A stretch of DNA of 64,000 bases from Plantago elongata. Lineage: Eukaryota; Streptophyta; Magnoliopsida; Lamiales; Plantaginaceae. Location of the stretch: the NCBI GenBank assembly GCA_036897095.1, contig JAYMSP010000147.1, positions 1-64,000 of the forward strand, read 5' to 3'. The notes under the pieces are model-generated. The model saw only the letters and a program-made list of their open reading frames with translations. It made no database searches and was not told the DNA's origin. This document shows positions 36,197-49,157 of the stretch, one piece after another (the first letter of the stretch is position 1; every line of letters starts with the position of its first letter). The position numbers and the translations under genes were made by a program.

Positions 36197-36342
36197 TACG
36201 ATGTTTGAAGAAAATATTGTGTACATCATAAATCATAATCATAAAAAGAAGAAAAGAATTTTGTACTGGAAAGATAGTGTCCTGACCTGACTGTGCACTA
36301 GTAAACTTCAATTTAAACACACATCTAAACATGCATGGTTTA

Positions 36343-39300
36343 TTACATAGTGAGGTCCAAATTTATGTAAGTATGCTTGCTACACTCGTAACTTTGATCA
36401 TAAGTATTGCTGCCCAACTTCATGTCTTGTACTTCCATTTTTGTTTCACCTCGATTATCACTCTCCGTCACTGCACTACTTGTGGTTCCTTGTGCACTCT
36501 GCACCTATAAAATATTAGCATTGCCATGCTCAGAACTAATATAGCACTGGAAAAAATATATGAAACTTAGGGGTTCGTTGTCATATTGTTGGAGTGGCCA
36601 TCTCCCCACTGAAATCGAACATTTTGTACAAAAAAAAACTTCAATTTTAATTGGGAAAGGCCATTCAAATTCTATCACAATCCGTCCGTTAACAAACATA
36701 AGTTCTTAAAAAAGATATTCAAGTATATATACAACGCTCAGCTTCACTTATGTGATGGTTTAACGATGCTCATTTTCATATTATGACACGGATTATGGTG
36801 AAGCATTCTTAACTAACCTGGTATCCATCATTTTCGTATGTAATGCCAACGTTGTTTCTCCTTCTTTCACGATTTACTTGTTTCCTGTGTAACATGCAAT
36901 CGCTTAGATTTGTCCATGAATTTTCATCTGTGCGTATGATAAAATCAATATGCACATAAATAAATTAAATGGGCAAGTCTGAGGGCGAATTGAGAAAATA
37001 ATTTTTAGGTGGACTAGATTCTCAATATTTCTTCGTATAGAGAACTATGTAGCATTAATTTATGGATTATAAATATATAAATAAATTTGATGTAATATAA
37101 TTTTAATAGTAATAAACTCAAAAAGAATAAAATATTTGTTTATTTTTTATTTTTTATTTTTACATTAAGCAGTTTCTTAGCTACAAAATTCATAAAGTCC
37201 CATGAGAGACGGTTTTTGTGTAGAAACGGACAATATTACTTATAAAAACTTCCTGTTATTAATCGAAATAATTTTTTTTTTTTAAACGGCTAGAGGGTGA
37301 CTAAAAAAAATTATTTCGATTAGTAACATAGGTATAATTCTTTGTAATATGAAAAAACTCCAATGTTAAAAATATGTGTATTTTAATTAATAATATGAAT
37401 ATTTTTATTAGTAATAGTTCATTTCTATATAAAGACCATCATCCCTTATGAGACTTGATTTAGAAAATTACATTAAATGTAATAATAAGAAACCATATAG
37501 GAAGAAATAATATTAGATGGTGGAAATTTGGGGCAAAATCTAACAACTTGTTCACCATTATAACAGCCAAGGATAAACTGCTATATATACTAGGCACTTA
37601 TTTTGTAAAAATGTGGAGTGGGCTTGAGCCCAGGTAAACCCATGAATCCGTCCTTGTGCAAGTCGCTTGACAACAAAGTGTAGCTTAGTTGGTAAAATGT
37701 TTCAACTCCAACTATTAAGTTAGAGTTTCAGTCACCCTTTAACCGTTTTATAAAAATAAAATATGCAATAACTTACTTTGGAGGAAGTTGAACATGATTC
37801 CAAGGTGATCCTTCCTTCATGCTCCGATACATCTACCAATCAAAAGGCACTCAATTAAACTAGTAGTACTCAGAACTCGATCTGGATCGAACATTGGTTT
37901 TGTTAACTTTAATTTTCACTTCCAGACAATGTGTATAATTTGTAGTATAATTTTAATTGTGAACTATTGTATCATGTAATGTATAATTGTATAATGTACG
38001 TAATTTGGAGAACTGATTGAACTCTCAGCTTGTCAATATAATGACGAAGTCGAAGAGAAACTTCGGATCAATTGAAAATGTTGTTGGACTTTAATAAATA
38101 ATTGGAGTTATAGTGTAAACACAAATCGTCTAAATGTCAATAGGAGTAGGTATTTTATTACTACTTGGGGAAGTGTAAATGCATGCATGTATCTATGTGA
38201 GTTGTGACCACGGGGAAAAACACAAAAAGAACACTTCGAAGTATGCATGGTTTTTTAATCTTTTCAAGATCCCTTATATTTTTGTATAAACTTTTCAGCA
38301 AATCATTAATATCTTTGTTATCGTTTCAAACAAAAAAAATGTAGAAATGAAACGCGGGCATGTAAAATACAAAAAAAATATGTTATCATACGTCGGGATA
38401 ATGTATATATATTATCAGAAAGACCAATCGAAATCAGTGTGTGAGTTACACGGTCCGGTCATGAAAATTTGGTTAAAACCAGGGGATCCGCAGTGTAGAG
38501 AGAGCCGGAGAGGTACACCGTCCCTCAAATTCTCAACTCAATGGGACGATGTAGCTTTAAAATTAGGATGGAGACCACATATGCAAACATCAACCCTGAT
38601 TATTTTGGATCATGATTATTCCATATTTCCATTCGTGACAAGTTTCGAATTTGATTGCAACCTATTAATAATAATCGATAAGTAAAATGAACGGTAATAT
38701 ACATTGCACTGTCATATTGTGGTAGAGTTATAATTACCGGAGAGATGAAATAGCTTCTTTTTTTACTTTGGCATTGAGTTTGCACGTATTTAAACACTAT
38801 TGATTCTATGTAATTCGTTTAATACTCCAAGTCTCCACCCGCGCTGAATTCATATAAATGGAGTGAGTATCCTGTAATATTGTATTCTAATTGTACGGCT
38901 CTATGAAGTAATTGTTGATGTTTGTATATTTATTAATCGTGTATTATTTTATAATATTAGTTATGATGTTGAATTTTTTATGTATCATTTTCAGTATTTA
39001 GAGGACTCTGTGGAGAATTTTTCGATTCAATGTGTATGTTAATGAGCGCAAGGGTCAAAGTTCCATTGTGTGATATTTTTTAATTTACAACCTGAGTTAT
39101 CTTCTCTTGATGGAGTATTTAGTAGGTTGGATTTGTGAATTATTGTGCATCTAATTATGAAATTCTAAAAATAACCAAAAGGGCAATTAAAAGGTTTTGA
39201 CTAAGTATATAATATTAAAGAATAGGATATAACATATGTTTTTTATTCAAGTTAAAATATATAATAAAAATCATACTGTTACACTTTTTCACCAACTCAA

Positions 39301-39958
39301 TTTTACATATTTCTCACTATTTAGCACATTTTAATGTTTTATCAATTATTCAAGCTTTTGATTAAAACTAGCTAACAACTTAATTTAAACTTATCATGTG
39401 AAACAATACTTATTATCAATTTAAACTAGACAAATAATGAGCTTGTTTGAAACCATGATTGTTGATTAGGTTTTGATAAGACTCTTTTTTATTTGCACTT
39501 GTAATGATTGTAAGGTGATCTTTCTTACACTTCTTATAGTAATTCTTTGTATGTATGGTGGATGATAAATAATTTATTTTGTATAAAAAGTCATATCATA
39601 GATTAAATGCTTGTATAACAGCATTTAAACCAGGAAAAAAACCATAGTTTTGTAAAGAACTATATATTACCTGAAGATGGCTCTTGATATGAGAAATCTT
39701 GAGCCAATTGACACCCATCATCTGCACAATTCTCTTAGGTGTCGCTTCTAGCAAAGTGCAAACAATTACTCACATACCGTTCTTTTACGCTAAACATGAA
39801 CAATCGATGAACAAGATCAACATACCATACTTCCCGCCAAGACTATGCACCACGTCCACAAACTGCTCGTGCAACTCCGGTGTCCATCGCAACCTTGGAT
39901 GAGCGGATTTTCTGTAGTGCCTAACCCTAGAGTTGTGCAATATGTTCTCATCATCCAT
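36343..39958 (-). CDS. small GARP/G2-like (MYB-SHLQMYR type) transcription factor
   Basis: Five exons on the minus strand: 39826-39958, 39671-39747, 37777-37832, 36818-36884 and 36343-36504. They join in frame to 164 residues; an in-frame stop lies just upstream of the ATG. The GARP DNA-binding domain covers about residues 21-73: RLRWTPELHEQFVDVVHSLG, EATPKRIVQMMGVNWLKISH, then IKSHLQMYRS, with the SHLQ-MYR end split by an intron as in At2g40260/MOF1-like proteins. A basic KKQVNRERRRNN stretch follows. The protein ends in INLDLTM, similar to an EAR repression motif (LDLxL/DLN type), so a repressor role is plausible. It is nuclear by inference. It is much shorter than MOF1-like relatives and no single exon gives a long open frame. 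The leader contains a GAA/GGA repeat at about 40024-40058 (CTT on the coding strand). Confidence 0.85.
37197..37454. mobile_element. fold-back element enclosing a SINE 3' fragment (GARP intron 3)
   Basis: The left arm starts AGTCCCATGAGAGACGG and continues AGAAACGGACAATATTACTTAT. The other strand from 37454 starts AGTCTCATAAGGGATGATGG and continues AGAAATGAACTATTACTAAT. Inner arms ATTAATCGAAATAATTTT and AAAATTATTTCGATTAGTAA are nearly perfect inverted copies. In the loop sits AAACGGCTAGAGGGTGACT (about 37284-37302), the 3' tail motif of the tRNA-derived SINE seen elsewhere, in minus orientation. Confidence 0.65.
37669..37760 (+). mobile_element. tRNA-derived SINE, plus orientation (GARP intron 3)
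   Basis: Starts GACAACAAAGTGTAGCTTAG, where TAGCTTAGTTGG is A-box-like. It then shows the B-box-like AGAGTTTCAGTCACCC and the family tail CCCTTTAACCGTTTTATAAA. Same structure as the copies at 49158 and 50692. It is internal to an intron of the minus-strand gene. Confidence 0.65.
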
Positions 39959-41900
39959 TCTGAACGCTAGAAAGAATTAAAAGAAGTGATGAATATATAA
40001 GTAGTTGAATAATAGTATGAGGTGAAGAAGAAGAAGAAGAAGAAGGAGGAGGAGGAGATTATACATACAGTATGATTTGAATGGCACATAAATGCGGCTA
40101 AGGAAAAAGATGAGAATTTAAAGCAAGGAATATGGGAGTTGTTTGGGTGGTCGGAGGCTATGGACTTTTTGGGATAGGGTGGGTGGACTTTAGGGAGCAA
40201 TTTAATGGTGTGTCATTTTTCCATTGCTTCATATGCCCAATTTTGAAAATTTTACATTCTTTCTTGCTATTCGTGGTATTCGTCACATGATGACAGTATG
40301 ATATATATTGATGAATCGGAAATGATTGATTAAGCATTAAGCATTGCTTCGGTTTATACTAGGCTCGAACTCGAGCTCAATCGAATCAAGCTCATTAACA
40401 AGAGCGCGAGTAAAAAAATGAGCTCGAGTTCGAGTAAGAAAATAGAATGATATTTTTTTAACGTGTTCAAGGTTAGTTTCGAATTCGAAAAGATAATGAA
40501 CCTTATCTAACGAGCATATTGAAAATAAGTATAAAAATATCAATTTATTAAAATAACAAATCTTGGTAGATAAACGAACATATAATGAGGTCTGATTCGC
40601 TCTTTTATCTTATCGAACGAACCTAACACGAGCAGAGATGAATTGAACCCTTATTAAAGCTCAATTCGAGTAACCAATCTAACGAAGAGTTAAGGAGAAG
40701 TTGAGGTTAGTAGAATCAACTTTATTGTATGGGTGTTTCTACATCAAGTCAGTTGCCAAGCAGTGTGAAAAAGCATAGTTTGTAAGGTATTAATGGAGTG
40801 AGTTAACGGGATTGTATGCTTAAGGTGAAATTCAATGATGATTTATGTGAGGTATGTATATTATTAGGAATATTAGACGAAAATGTATATTATTGTACTT
40901 TTCAGCTAACTTTCTACAATTATTTAGGAAATTATAGAAGTGTTGGGAAAAATAGAGCGATTCGGGAAATGGACGGGCGAAATATTGCAATGAAGAAAAA
41001 GTGATATTTTGGAGTTATCAAATTGGAATAATGGGATATCATGCATGTGGTATACGTTTTTGTTTGGTTGTCAAAGAATTATTCTTGATTATGTGTCCAA
41101 CTTGGTTCGTACGTACAGAGATTTGTATGTTTGCCAACCAACACTGTTTTAGGAATGGCCATTGGCTCCACCCGATCCAGTGATTTTGGTCCAGTGTGAC
41201 AATAACGAATGGGTCGGCATTGGATCCGGACCCCGACTAAGGACGACCTTGTGAACCATAACTAAAAATCGAAGAGGATAAGCAAACGAAGGCAATTGAC
41301 ACTCAGACGATTGCGGTTGAGCGGGTAGTCTACAGTCTTCACCATAAAATACATGCCTTATAAATTGTTATAGGTGGATTATGTCTATATAATTTTTATA
41401 ATTTCGAGATTTTAAATGAGATTGGATGCTATTATTATGAGTTTGTTTTGATTTTTTCCAGGTCCACTTCAAGATTTTGGGTAAGGAATTCCTTATACCC
41501 GCACTTTCCTCCCAAATTCCTTATCAGGATTAATGTTATTATGAAGAGTTTGCTGAGTTGAGGTAAACTAATTGAATAAATTGATCATGTGAACTTGATA
41601 AATATGTAAAGTATATTTTTGATTGGTTTATGTTCAAAAATTGACAAATGATCAGGATGGTCAAGCTGCAACAATTAGCACAAGGTACACGATACTTATC
41701 TTATTGCTTCAACTCCTATTTGAACAAATACTTATTGGATTAAATTAGTACTATGACTGTATAGGAACCAAATATTCTTTTCGTTACGTTCTCGAGTTTG
41801 GAATTTGTAGCTAAACAATAATCAAATCCTAGTAAGGAGACAAACAACAAGGGGTTCTGCACCAACAATATTTATACAATATTCCACATGTCAAAATTTT

Positions 41901-42060
41901 GGGGCGATTTGAAATGAAATTGTAATCGTCCAGTTGGCTCGATGAACAGTGATTTGGTCTAAAATACATTTTAAATACCTTCATTTCAATTTCATGTCAA
42001 ATACAATTTCATTAAAATTCTTTCAAACGCCCATTCAAATTTTATACCAATCAACTTCAT
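41901..42060. mobile_element. Tourist-like MITE, copy C
   Basis: Begins GGGGCGATTTGAAATGAAAT, contains the core TTGGCTCGATGAACAGTGAT and ends TATACCAATCAACTTCAT. Its termini are more decayed than those of copy B. Confidence 0.6.
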
Positions 42061-44119
42061 AGATGAAAAGAAGTTATGAAAGGTTAATCTCCTATATGCT
42101 ATACAATAATTAATTAATTGCTCCACTCATATAAAAATATAAATCAATTAATACACGAGAATATATATATATGACCACTTAACCATAGTCCATAGGATAT
42201 ACCGGAATGAATGATCCTTATTATTACACTCTCTTAGGTTAATACTGTTATATTTCGTACTACAATATAAAAATGGATTATTTGTAACTACCACATTAAA
42301 ATTAAATGGGGAAAATAAATATGTAAAATTAACTTTTAGTTACATTTTTTAAATGCGTGATGTTTTTAAATTGTATGTATATTTATATAAGTATGTATAT
42401 GATAATACGCTTCAATTTTAATTGTTTAACTAAAAAACTTATACGATATTGGTATACTCGAATCCCGTATGATAAAAGAGCCAGCCGCCATTTGAATAAA
42501 AGAAATGACGGTGCCTAATGTAGGACCCATTCATTCGTCCTGTGCTGTGCAGGGCATCCATGATCGATATTCAAACAAATTAACGTAGCTTTCTTGAATT
42601 TCATTAAATAAATGTAGACCGAATAAAAAAGTGATTCACCTAGACTATCTCATGATCATATGCTAACTTAATTCCTCTTGCATGTTAAGTCCAAACCATT
42701 AATTATTTCAAAACAACAATAAATATTACAACCCTTTAACCCTAATTATGGTTTAGGAAGTCTCATTAAAGTTGGGCACAATAAGGACAAATGGAGCATT
42801 GTTTGGTTAATTTCTTCAGAATAGTGTTTTTATGGTATAGTTAGAGCTTTTAGTAGTCTTTTGTGATTGGACAACATTTATGTATGATTTAAGAGAATCG
42901 GTTAGACTTGTTTTTTTACTTTTTTTGCTTCACCAACTTGACCCGTAATTGCAGTGTTCTTGCATATAATCCGGCTAGAAGTGTAGCGTTGTACAGGGTG
43001 GCCGTCTCGGTGTTTTTTGAAATTTTTGGTAGATGTTATATACGACTAATTTAATCGAACACTGTTGAAATTTTCCTTAACGGATAACTCTCCCAACAAT
43101 GTTTTTTACATTCACAAGGCTCAAACCCAATATCTTACTTAAATAAACTCAAATTCTTTACCACTTGAACCAACAACCGTCGGTCATCTTGGTGTTTTTA
43201 TTTGTATAATTTTCACCGAGAAATTTTTTAATAACACTTTAACCTCTCTAATTCTAATAAATAATATCATAGTATAAAATTAACAATCAATTGCAAAACA
43301 GTTCAACACTCAAATTGTTGTCAAACACATCTTTAATTTAAACTTCTAAACAACATTTTTGTTATATATTTTTATTTTATTATAAAATTGACCCAAATAA
43401 TTTGTATTTATTTCCTATAATTCTTTTCTATTTTCAAACTTTCAACAAAAACTGCAAAGAACCTTCTTAAATATAAAAGTTTATTATAAAATAATAAAAC
43501 TTTACAAAACATAATAAAAAAAATGAAAATTAGACTAGTTATGTTATTCTCATCTTCTCTATAATAAATATTATGATGCAGTGGCAATTTGAGTAGTGTT
43601 TACGTTGTTGACCTAAACTCTAACACGAATTGTGAGGTTATAATTCTGAACTAAGGCAGACGATTTTGAGTGTGAACCTTGATGAACTTTGGTGCGTTTC
43701 TCAATGAATCCCGATCTATATCGTTTACTTAAAAAACAATGCTCAAAAGGTTGATACTTTATGTTTTCATCGATCAAGTGTCATTGTATCTTTTCATCGC
43801 GCTCTATTGCATTTCTTCATGTTATTTGTATAATTTTTGTTGAATTATTTTAAATATAAATAAATATTTTCCAATTTTTTTAATAAAATACTATCTTTAC
43901 AAGAGTAATTAAAACAAAAATTACAAGAAAAAAAGGGTGACAATATTTTTACCCATCCGTATAAACTGTCTGTATCTTATTCGCATCCGTCAATAATTTT
44001 TTTATAAAAAGTTATACTGGTTGAGTTATTTATCACACGTTAATTAATGGGTGGGTGGTCGGTTGGTTGTGTGTCACTCGCAACCCACCCGCTATATAAT
44101 TTATATAATAAAAAGTTGT

Positions 44120-44122
<3 letters not shown>

Positions 44123-44158
<36 letters not shown>
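44123..44158. repeat. (TA)n microsatellite
   Basis: About 36 bases of uninterrupted TA dinucleotides. Confidence 0.9.
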
Positions 44159-44162
<4 letters not shown>

Positions 44163-45145
44163 TATTTTAATGAATATATAAATATATTTAATAGATTAAT
44201 AATAATAAAAGTAGAGTTATTTCATGTAAACTAATAACCTTGTCCAAAGCAAATGCATGGAGTTAAACCAAAGATGGTATACTTCATTAACAAAGACGTG
44301 CCAGGTAGTGTGTTCTCCTTAGGCAAGTACTTGGGTTAGCTCAACGCCAAGCTTCTTCATAAATCATACTTAGGAAAGAGCGGTAAAGTCCATGCCCCTT
44401 AAAGACTTAATTAAGCTATTTAAATTAGGGGTAACTTATAGGTGTAGTAGATTGGAGGTGTAAGAGAGTGTGTTCATCGTTTTACTTGATTTTAAATTTT
44501 TTTATTAATTTAATAAAATAAATTATATTTTAATCACCTGTCAATCTGTCCGCTACCCATTCGCCATTGTAATCACCCGAACCGTCACATGTTGAAAATT
44601 TATTTCACCCGTTGTGAGTCGGATAAATAATTACTCTCATAGATGGGTTAGATTGATTTTTTGTTAAAAACCGCCAATATCCATCCGCGCTCACCCATAA
44701 CCATAACGACCAACTAGCCTTAGACTTTGAATGTAATAAATTTGAGTATTCAATAAAATACATCAAAACCCAAGCCTCTCTCATACTTTTATTTTCAACC
44801 ATACTTTTAATTATATTTATTCTAATTATTTATCTGTTATGATTTTAAAATCCTTAACTCAATAGTCCGTGGAAGGGGGTCGGGGGTGGTTGAGTCGAAT
44901 AAGGAATTTGACCTTTAATAATTGGTATAAAATGCAAAAATAGCTTCTAAATTAGTGTTCATTCCCATCAACCCCAATTAAATATCGTAATAAAATTGTA
45001 ACTACCCAACACAAATAATATCAGACTCAGTCAAATAATTCAAATACGTATTAATTTTTACACTCAAGTAAGATTCAAGTAGATCATTAATATTCGTTAA
45101 GAGTTGAGACTGTTTCAAATCGTTTTTGTGTAAAAAATAATAATT

Positions 45146-45355
45146 TTAATTTGAATATTTCCAATTAAATTGCATCCCAGACGACATTAACGGGTTTGGT
45201 GAGCGTGCGGGCCGAGTTGGAACATGAAACCCTACCTGTTGAATTGAAGTGTGTAGTAAGTTGAATGAGTTTCCCTCTGCATTCGAATTTGAAAAGGGCA
45301 ACAATAATAACATCATCATCATCATGATTAGTGAATGAGTGACAGAGTAGACCAT
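45146..45355 (-). CDS. candidate small secreted-peptide ORF (uncertain)
   Basis: 69 residues. A hydrophobic N-terminus (SLIMMMMMLLLLPFSNSNAEG) resembles a signal peptide, followed by a short polar part with VPTRPARSPNPL. It lies head to head with JASON, about 260 bases away. A possible donor, CAACAG|GTAGGG after residue 40, would make this a first exon, but no obvious partner exon was found. No known peptide-hormone motif matches (CLE, CEP and IDA were considered). It could be chance. Confidence 0.25.
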   Translation of the reverse strand: MVYSVTHSLIMMMMMLLLLPFSNSNAEGNSFNLLHTSIQQVGFHVPTRPARSPNPLMSSGMQFNWKYSN

Positions 45356-45615
45356 ATACCTACATGATTATATCCCCTATCTCTCTCTTTTTCGCCAATA
45401 CAAATTCAATTCTTCCTTCAATTTCAAATTCAATTCTCACCAATCACCATTCAAACAAACAAAAAAACCTTGCTTATTTAACTTCATAATAATAATAATA
45501 ATCACCTTATTAAATGTTTAGGTGTTTGTCTTCTTCTTCATCTTCATATTCCACTAACAGTGAAGCTGAGGGAGAATCAGCATTTTCCGAAATTCTACTC
45601 CGATTGGCTCAAACC

Positions 45616-48527
45616 ATGAGCTGCTTCTTCGGTTGCTTCCGTGTCAAAGACTCTTCTCATCCTCTCCCTACACCGGTACAATACAATATCTCTTAGTCCG
45701 TTTGATATACAACTGCTCAATTCGAATTGAGTTTTTGTGCGGATTTTATACATAATGCAAAACAGTCAGTCTAGCTTTCGCTTTTTTTATTGTTTTCCGA
45801 TTCGATTCCGAGGAGAATTTTGATTGTGTGCAGGAGCCTGTGGTGGTGGTGTCACGGAATAAGAATGCGCTTTCGGCTCTCTTCATTTCCGATGGTAATT
45901 GTGTTCGGATATTTGTTTTCGATTTTTGTTTTGTTTGGAGTGATGGATTGTTTTACTGAATTGGTTATGTTTGTGATGGATAGATGAACCCGTTGGAACG
46001 GGGGAGAAAGGACGGAGGAGTTCGGTTTCGGATGGAATTGATTTCAGAGAGCTTGAGGATGAGGTTTGTGTTTGTGTGATGTATAAATGATTTGATAGGG
46101 TGATTTGATTTTGTGATATTTGAGTATATAGCTAGCTCTAGGAACTTACTGTTAAGTTTAATGAAGATGTTGTCACTGGATTCTAGTTAAGAGGTAGAGG
46201 CTGGGAAATGTGAGGGCTAAACGGAAATCAGTTTGTTCATTTTGCAATGTGCTATGTGATAATTCGTCGATTTCAGTAAAATAGTCTTGTATTGTATGTT
46301 TGTCATAATATCTGATAGATACTAATTACTAAGGCAATGATATGCAATGATAATTAATATGGAAAAGCGCAATGTTTCAATTTATTCTTCTGGATAAACG
46401 ATATTAACAACGATTGAGGTGAGTTAGACTTGTGTTCTTCGAATTTCTTTAAGAAAATAAAGACAATGTAAAACCAAGTTATGTCAAAGGAAGGAACTCC
46501 ATTAGCTGACGAGTCAGGGAATTTCAAATCTCATATGATGTTATGGATCATAGTTGTAGACTTGTAGGCATCTGCATCAGTTGCTTGGTAGATTAAGACT
46601 TACTCCATGTTAGAGCTGTATTGTCATTTGTGTCTTCAGATTGGGCCCAGTTCCCAGTATCTAAAATTTACATGATATTTTACACCGTCTTTATCCTCTA
46701 GTTTTTTTTGTCATTGTTCGAAATAACATTTGTAGTATCATTTGTAGTAACATTTGTAAAAGACTTCAGAGTTATGTCATCGGATCTTTCTGAATAAGTT
46801 TTCCTGCTTGCTATGTGTGTTCTGGGTATCATTTTGTTACTAGGTAGTGCTGCTTATTATGCCAATATGTTTGACTTGCAGGCCACGATTTAATTTCCGG
46901 TTTTCTTGCAAAATTTTCTAAGAATGTCAAACATGTTAATTCCAATTGATTTTGATATATTTGTCTGCTCGCATATCTGTTTACTGAGGTGAGATAATTC
47001 TTATCCTACAGGCTAAGTTCCTCAAAGCTTGTGGAACTTTACCAGAGACTCCTTTTGAAATTCGAAAATGCTCATCAAAATGGGAGAGTATAACACCTCA
47101 AAATGGAGAAGATAAATTCTCAAAATTCGATATGGAGAAGCTCTCTGATAAATCTCCAATACCTGTTGAAAACTGTGAAGAAACGTCAAGCTTGGACGAG
47201 ACCCCAAGCAGGTTCTCCTCCCAACTCCTGTTCATAATTCCAGTCACTGGACATAGCATTTAATATCCTGTTCATCAGATTTGACATTGCCATATAATCC
47301 ATATCTGAAATTCTTTTGACAGTTGCATGACTGATGGACACGATACCAGAAGAGGTTCTATAAGCTCTTTCCAAAGTGTGGATACAAAGAATGTTACTGA
47401 ATCTGCTGATGTGTGTGATGGTGAAATGCATTCTGCAGCTTCGTCACTTTCACCTGTTGTCTTTGGATCAAGTCTGCCAGGCAGAAATAAGTGTGTCCGC
47501 TTTGAGAATGATTTTGATGGGTCAGCATTTTCATCAAAAGGTTCTTCATATGTCAGTGCAAGTCAAGGATTCATGGTCTCAGAATCATGTGGAAGCAGCA
47601 GTGTGTCAAAGCCATCACCTGATTCAACCCCTCTGAAACTGACTGATGAGATGAAGTCTGAAGTTTCGGATTCTGAGTGTCCTACAGAATCCACTCATCT
47701 GAATGATGACATAATAAAAGATGAGTTATATGGAAAATATACTATATTCGGTTCCATTTCTGGTGAAAATCTTGTCTATGGTAGAACCCCAGGGGATAGG
47801 CCTATTCTTGGGATGGTGGCGGCTCACTGGAAGGATGAAGAAGACTCTCACACTTCACATCCTGTGTGGGATGGGAATGGTATACCAAATTCCACCAACA
47901 AATATAAAGAGGTTTTTCCTGTTCCCTTATTTTTTTGGTGAATTTTCTATTAGCAGTTCAATTTTGTTTGATTTGACGTCTTAAATCTTAATTTACATAT
48001 TGAAATCGCTGAATACCTCTCCACAGGATCAGAAAGTCAGATTTCATGCAACACCATTTGAGGAGAGGCTAGAGAAGGCACTATCTGAAGGATCTTTTGT
48101 ATCGCAGAGGTACCTTATGCTGCTAGCTTTTCAGTCCTTCAACATATTATTTGTCAAATGGGAAAGTGAATTTGTTCCAGTTATAGAGTAAACATGGCAG
48201 CAAAGTAAATTATTATATACCGTTAGCTATTGCCATTGCCACCTCTAATATGTTTTGTTTGGTCTCTATACTTGAAAATAATCAACATGAAGATTATATA
48301 ATCCATATATGACATGTAGTGATGTAGATAACAGGTATGCTGTGTCATTTCTTTCTCATTTCTTAGAGGCCGAAAAATGTTTGTTGAGCTGGTTCTGAAA
48401 ATTTCCATTCTGCAGAAATCCTATTAGTGGGACACTACCTGTTACATTCGAGGAAAGTGAAGAGTCTGACACTGCACTGTCACGCTTACAATCTTCAGCT
48501 CATTCCAAACCTGTTGTTTCCTTCTGA
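45616..48527 (+). CDS. JASON: JASON-like protein
   Basis: Seven exons: 45616-45675, 45834-45894, 45984-46063, 47012-47211, 47323-47911, 48027-48109 and 48416-48527. They join in frame to 394 residues. The N-terminus MSCFFGCFRVKD matches the conserved start of Arabidopsis JASON. Conserved blocks follow: NALSALFISD, FLKACGTLPETPFEIRK, the large serine-rich exon ending KYTIFGSISGENLVYGRTPG and DRPILGMVAAHWKDEE, then VRFHATPFEERLEKALSEGS and GTLPVTFEESEESDTALSRL. In Arabidopsis JASON keeps organelle bands and spindles properly placed in male meiosis II, and its loss gives unreduced pollen. An in-frame ATG at 45514 would add 34 serine-rich residues; I prefer 45616 because MSCFFGCF is the conserved start. 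Confidence 0.9.
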
Positions 48528-49157
48528 GACATTTTTTTGTTGTTCGTTCTATTATCATTATACCAGCATGCAATGAGTTACCAACTACTGTACCATCGTT
48601 CATCTACATGATGTTTGCATCATTATTCCAGCAGCATCCTGCTGAGTTTCTTTCGAGGATATTTTGATCACAGGGTGGTGTGACGACTCATGACAACATG
48701 AATGTATGTAAACCAAGTGGCTCGTTTCTAAACATTCAACATATATGAACATCCGGTGTGTGAGTTGGATTTGTTGGTATGAAGTTTGTGCATTGATTAA
48801 CATTTGACGTGACAATTTTGAGTAGTTTCAGGTTCAGTGAGTGTTCTTTTTCAATGGATAAGAAATTACTGACCCTTCAATAATCGTACTCTATATCAAC
48901 TCCTTCCTCAATTAAACCTTAGATCTCACTTCTCTTCAGCACCATGTTGATTAACGGGTCTAAGTCGAATCGAATTGAATATTTTATTTTTCGAGTTTTT
49001 GAGTCACCATATTTAACTGAACCCGAACTTGTTTGAAACCTAGTTAATAAAACGAGCTTAATTTACAAAAACTGATAACAATAATTAAACTTGAGTTTAA
49101 TTCATTTGATTAGAGTTAGCCCTCTTACCCGAATATATATATTTAATCGAGATTAAT

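Larger units (their letters stand above)
33311..36342. other. intergenic region upstream of the NPR gene and downstream of the GARP gene
   Basis: 33311-34000 is the NPR leader and promoter side. Beyond it lie a fold-back element (34271-34466) and two Tourist-like MITE copies (about 34613 and 36048), listed separately. The remainder is AT-rich with no gene seen. Confidence 0.5.
39959..45615. other. 5.6-kb intergenic region between GARP and JASON genes
   Basis: Very AT-rich. It holds a GAA/GGA microsatellite (40024-40058), a segment rich in GAGCTCGAG-type words (about 40358-40690) that resembles a non-autonomous hAT-like element, Tourist-like MITE copy C (41901-42060), a (TA)n run (44123-44158) and a candidate short secreted-peptide frame at 45146-45355 on the minus strand. 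Nothing else coding was recognised. Confidence 0.5.

Noticed and set aside
37669-37760. A functional tRNA gene
   Set aside because: A- and B-box-like motifs are present, but there is no cloverleaf or 3' acceptor pairing, and the A-rich tail and related copies indicate a SINE.
38347-38685. 112-residue frame on the plus strand inside the GARP gene's second intron
   Set aside because: No motif recognised, atypical composition, antisense within an intron.
40358-40690. hAT-type element from GAGCTCGAG-rich sequence
   Set aside because: No convincing matching ends or 8-bp duplication could be found; mentioned only within the intergenic description.
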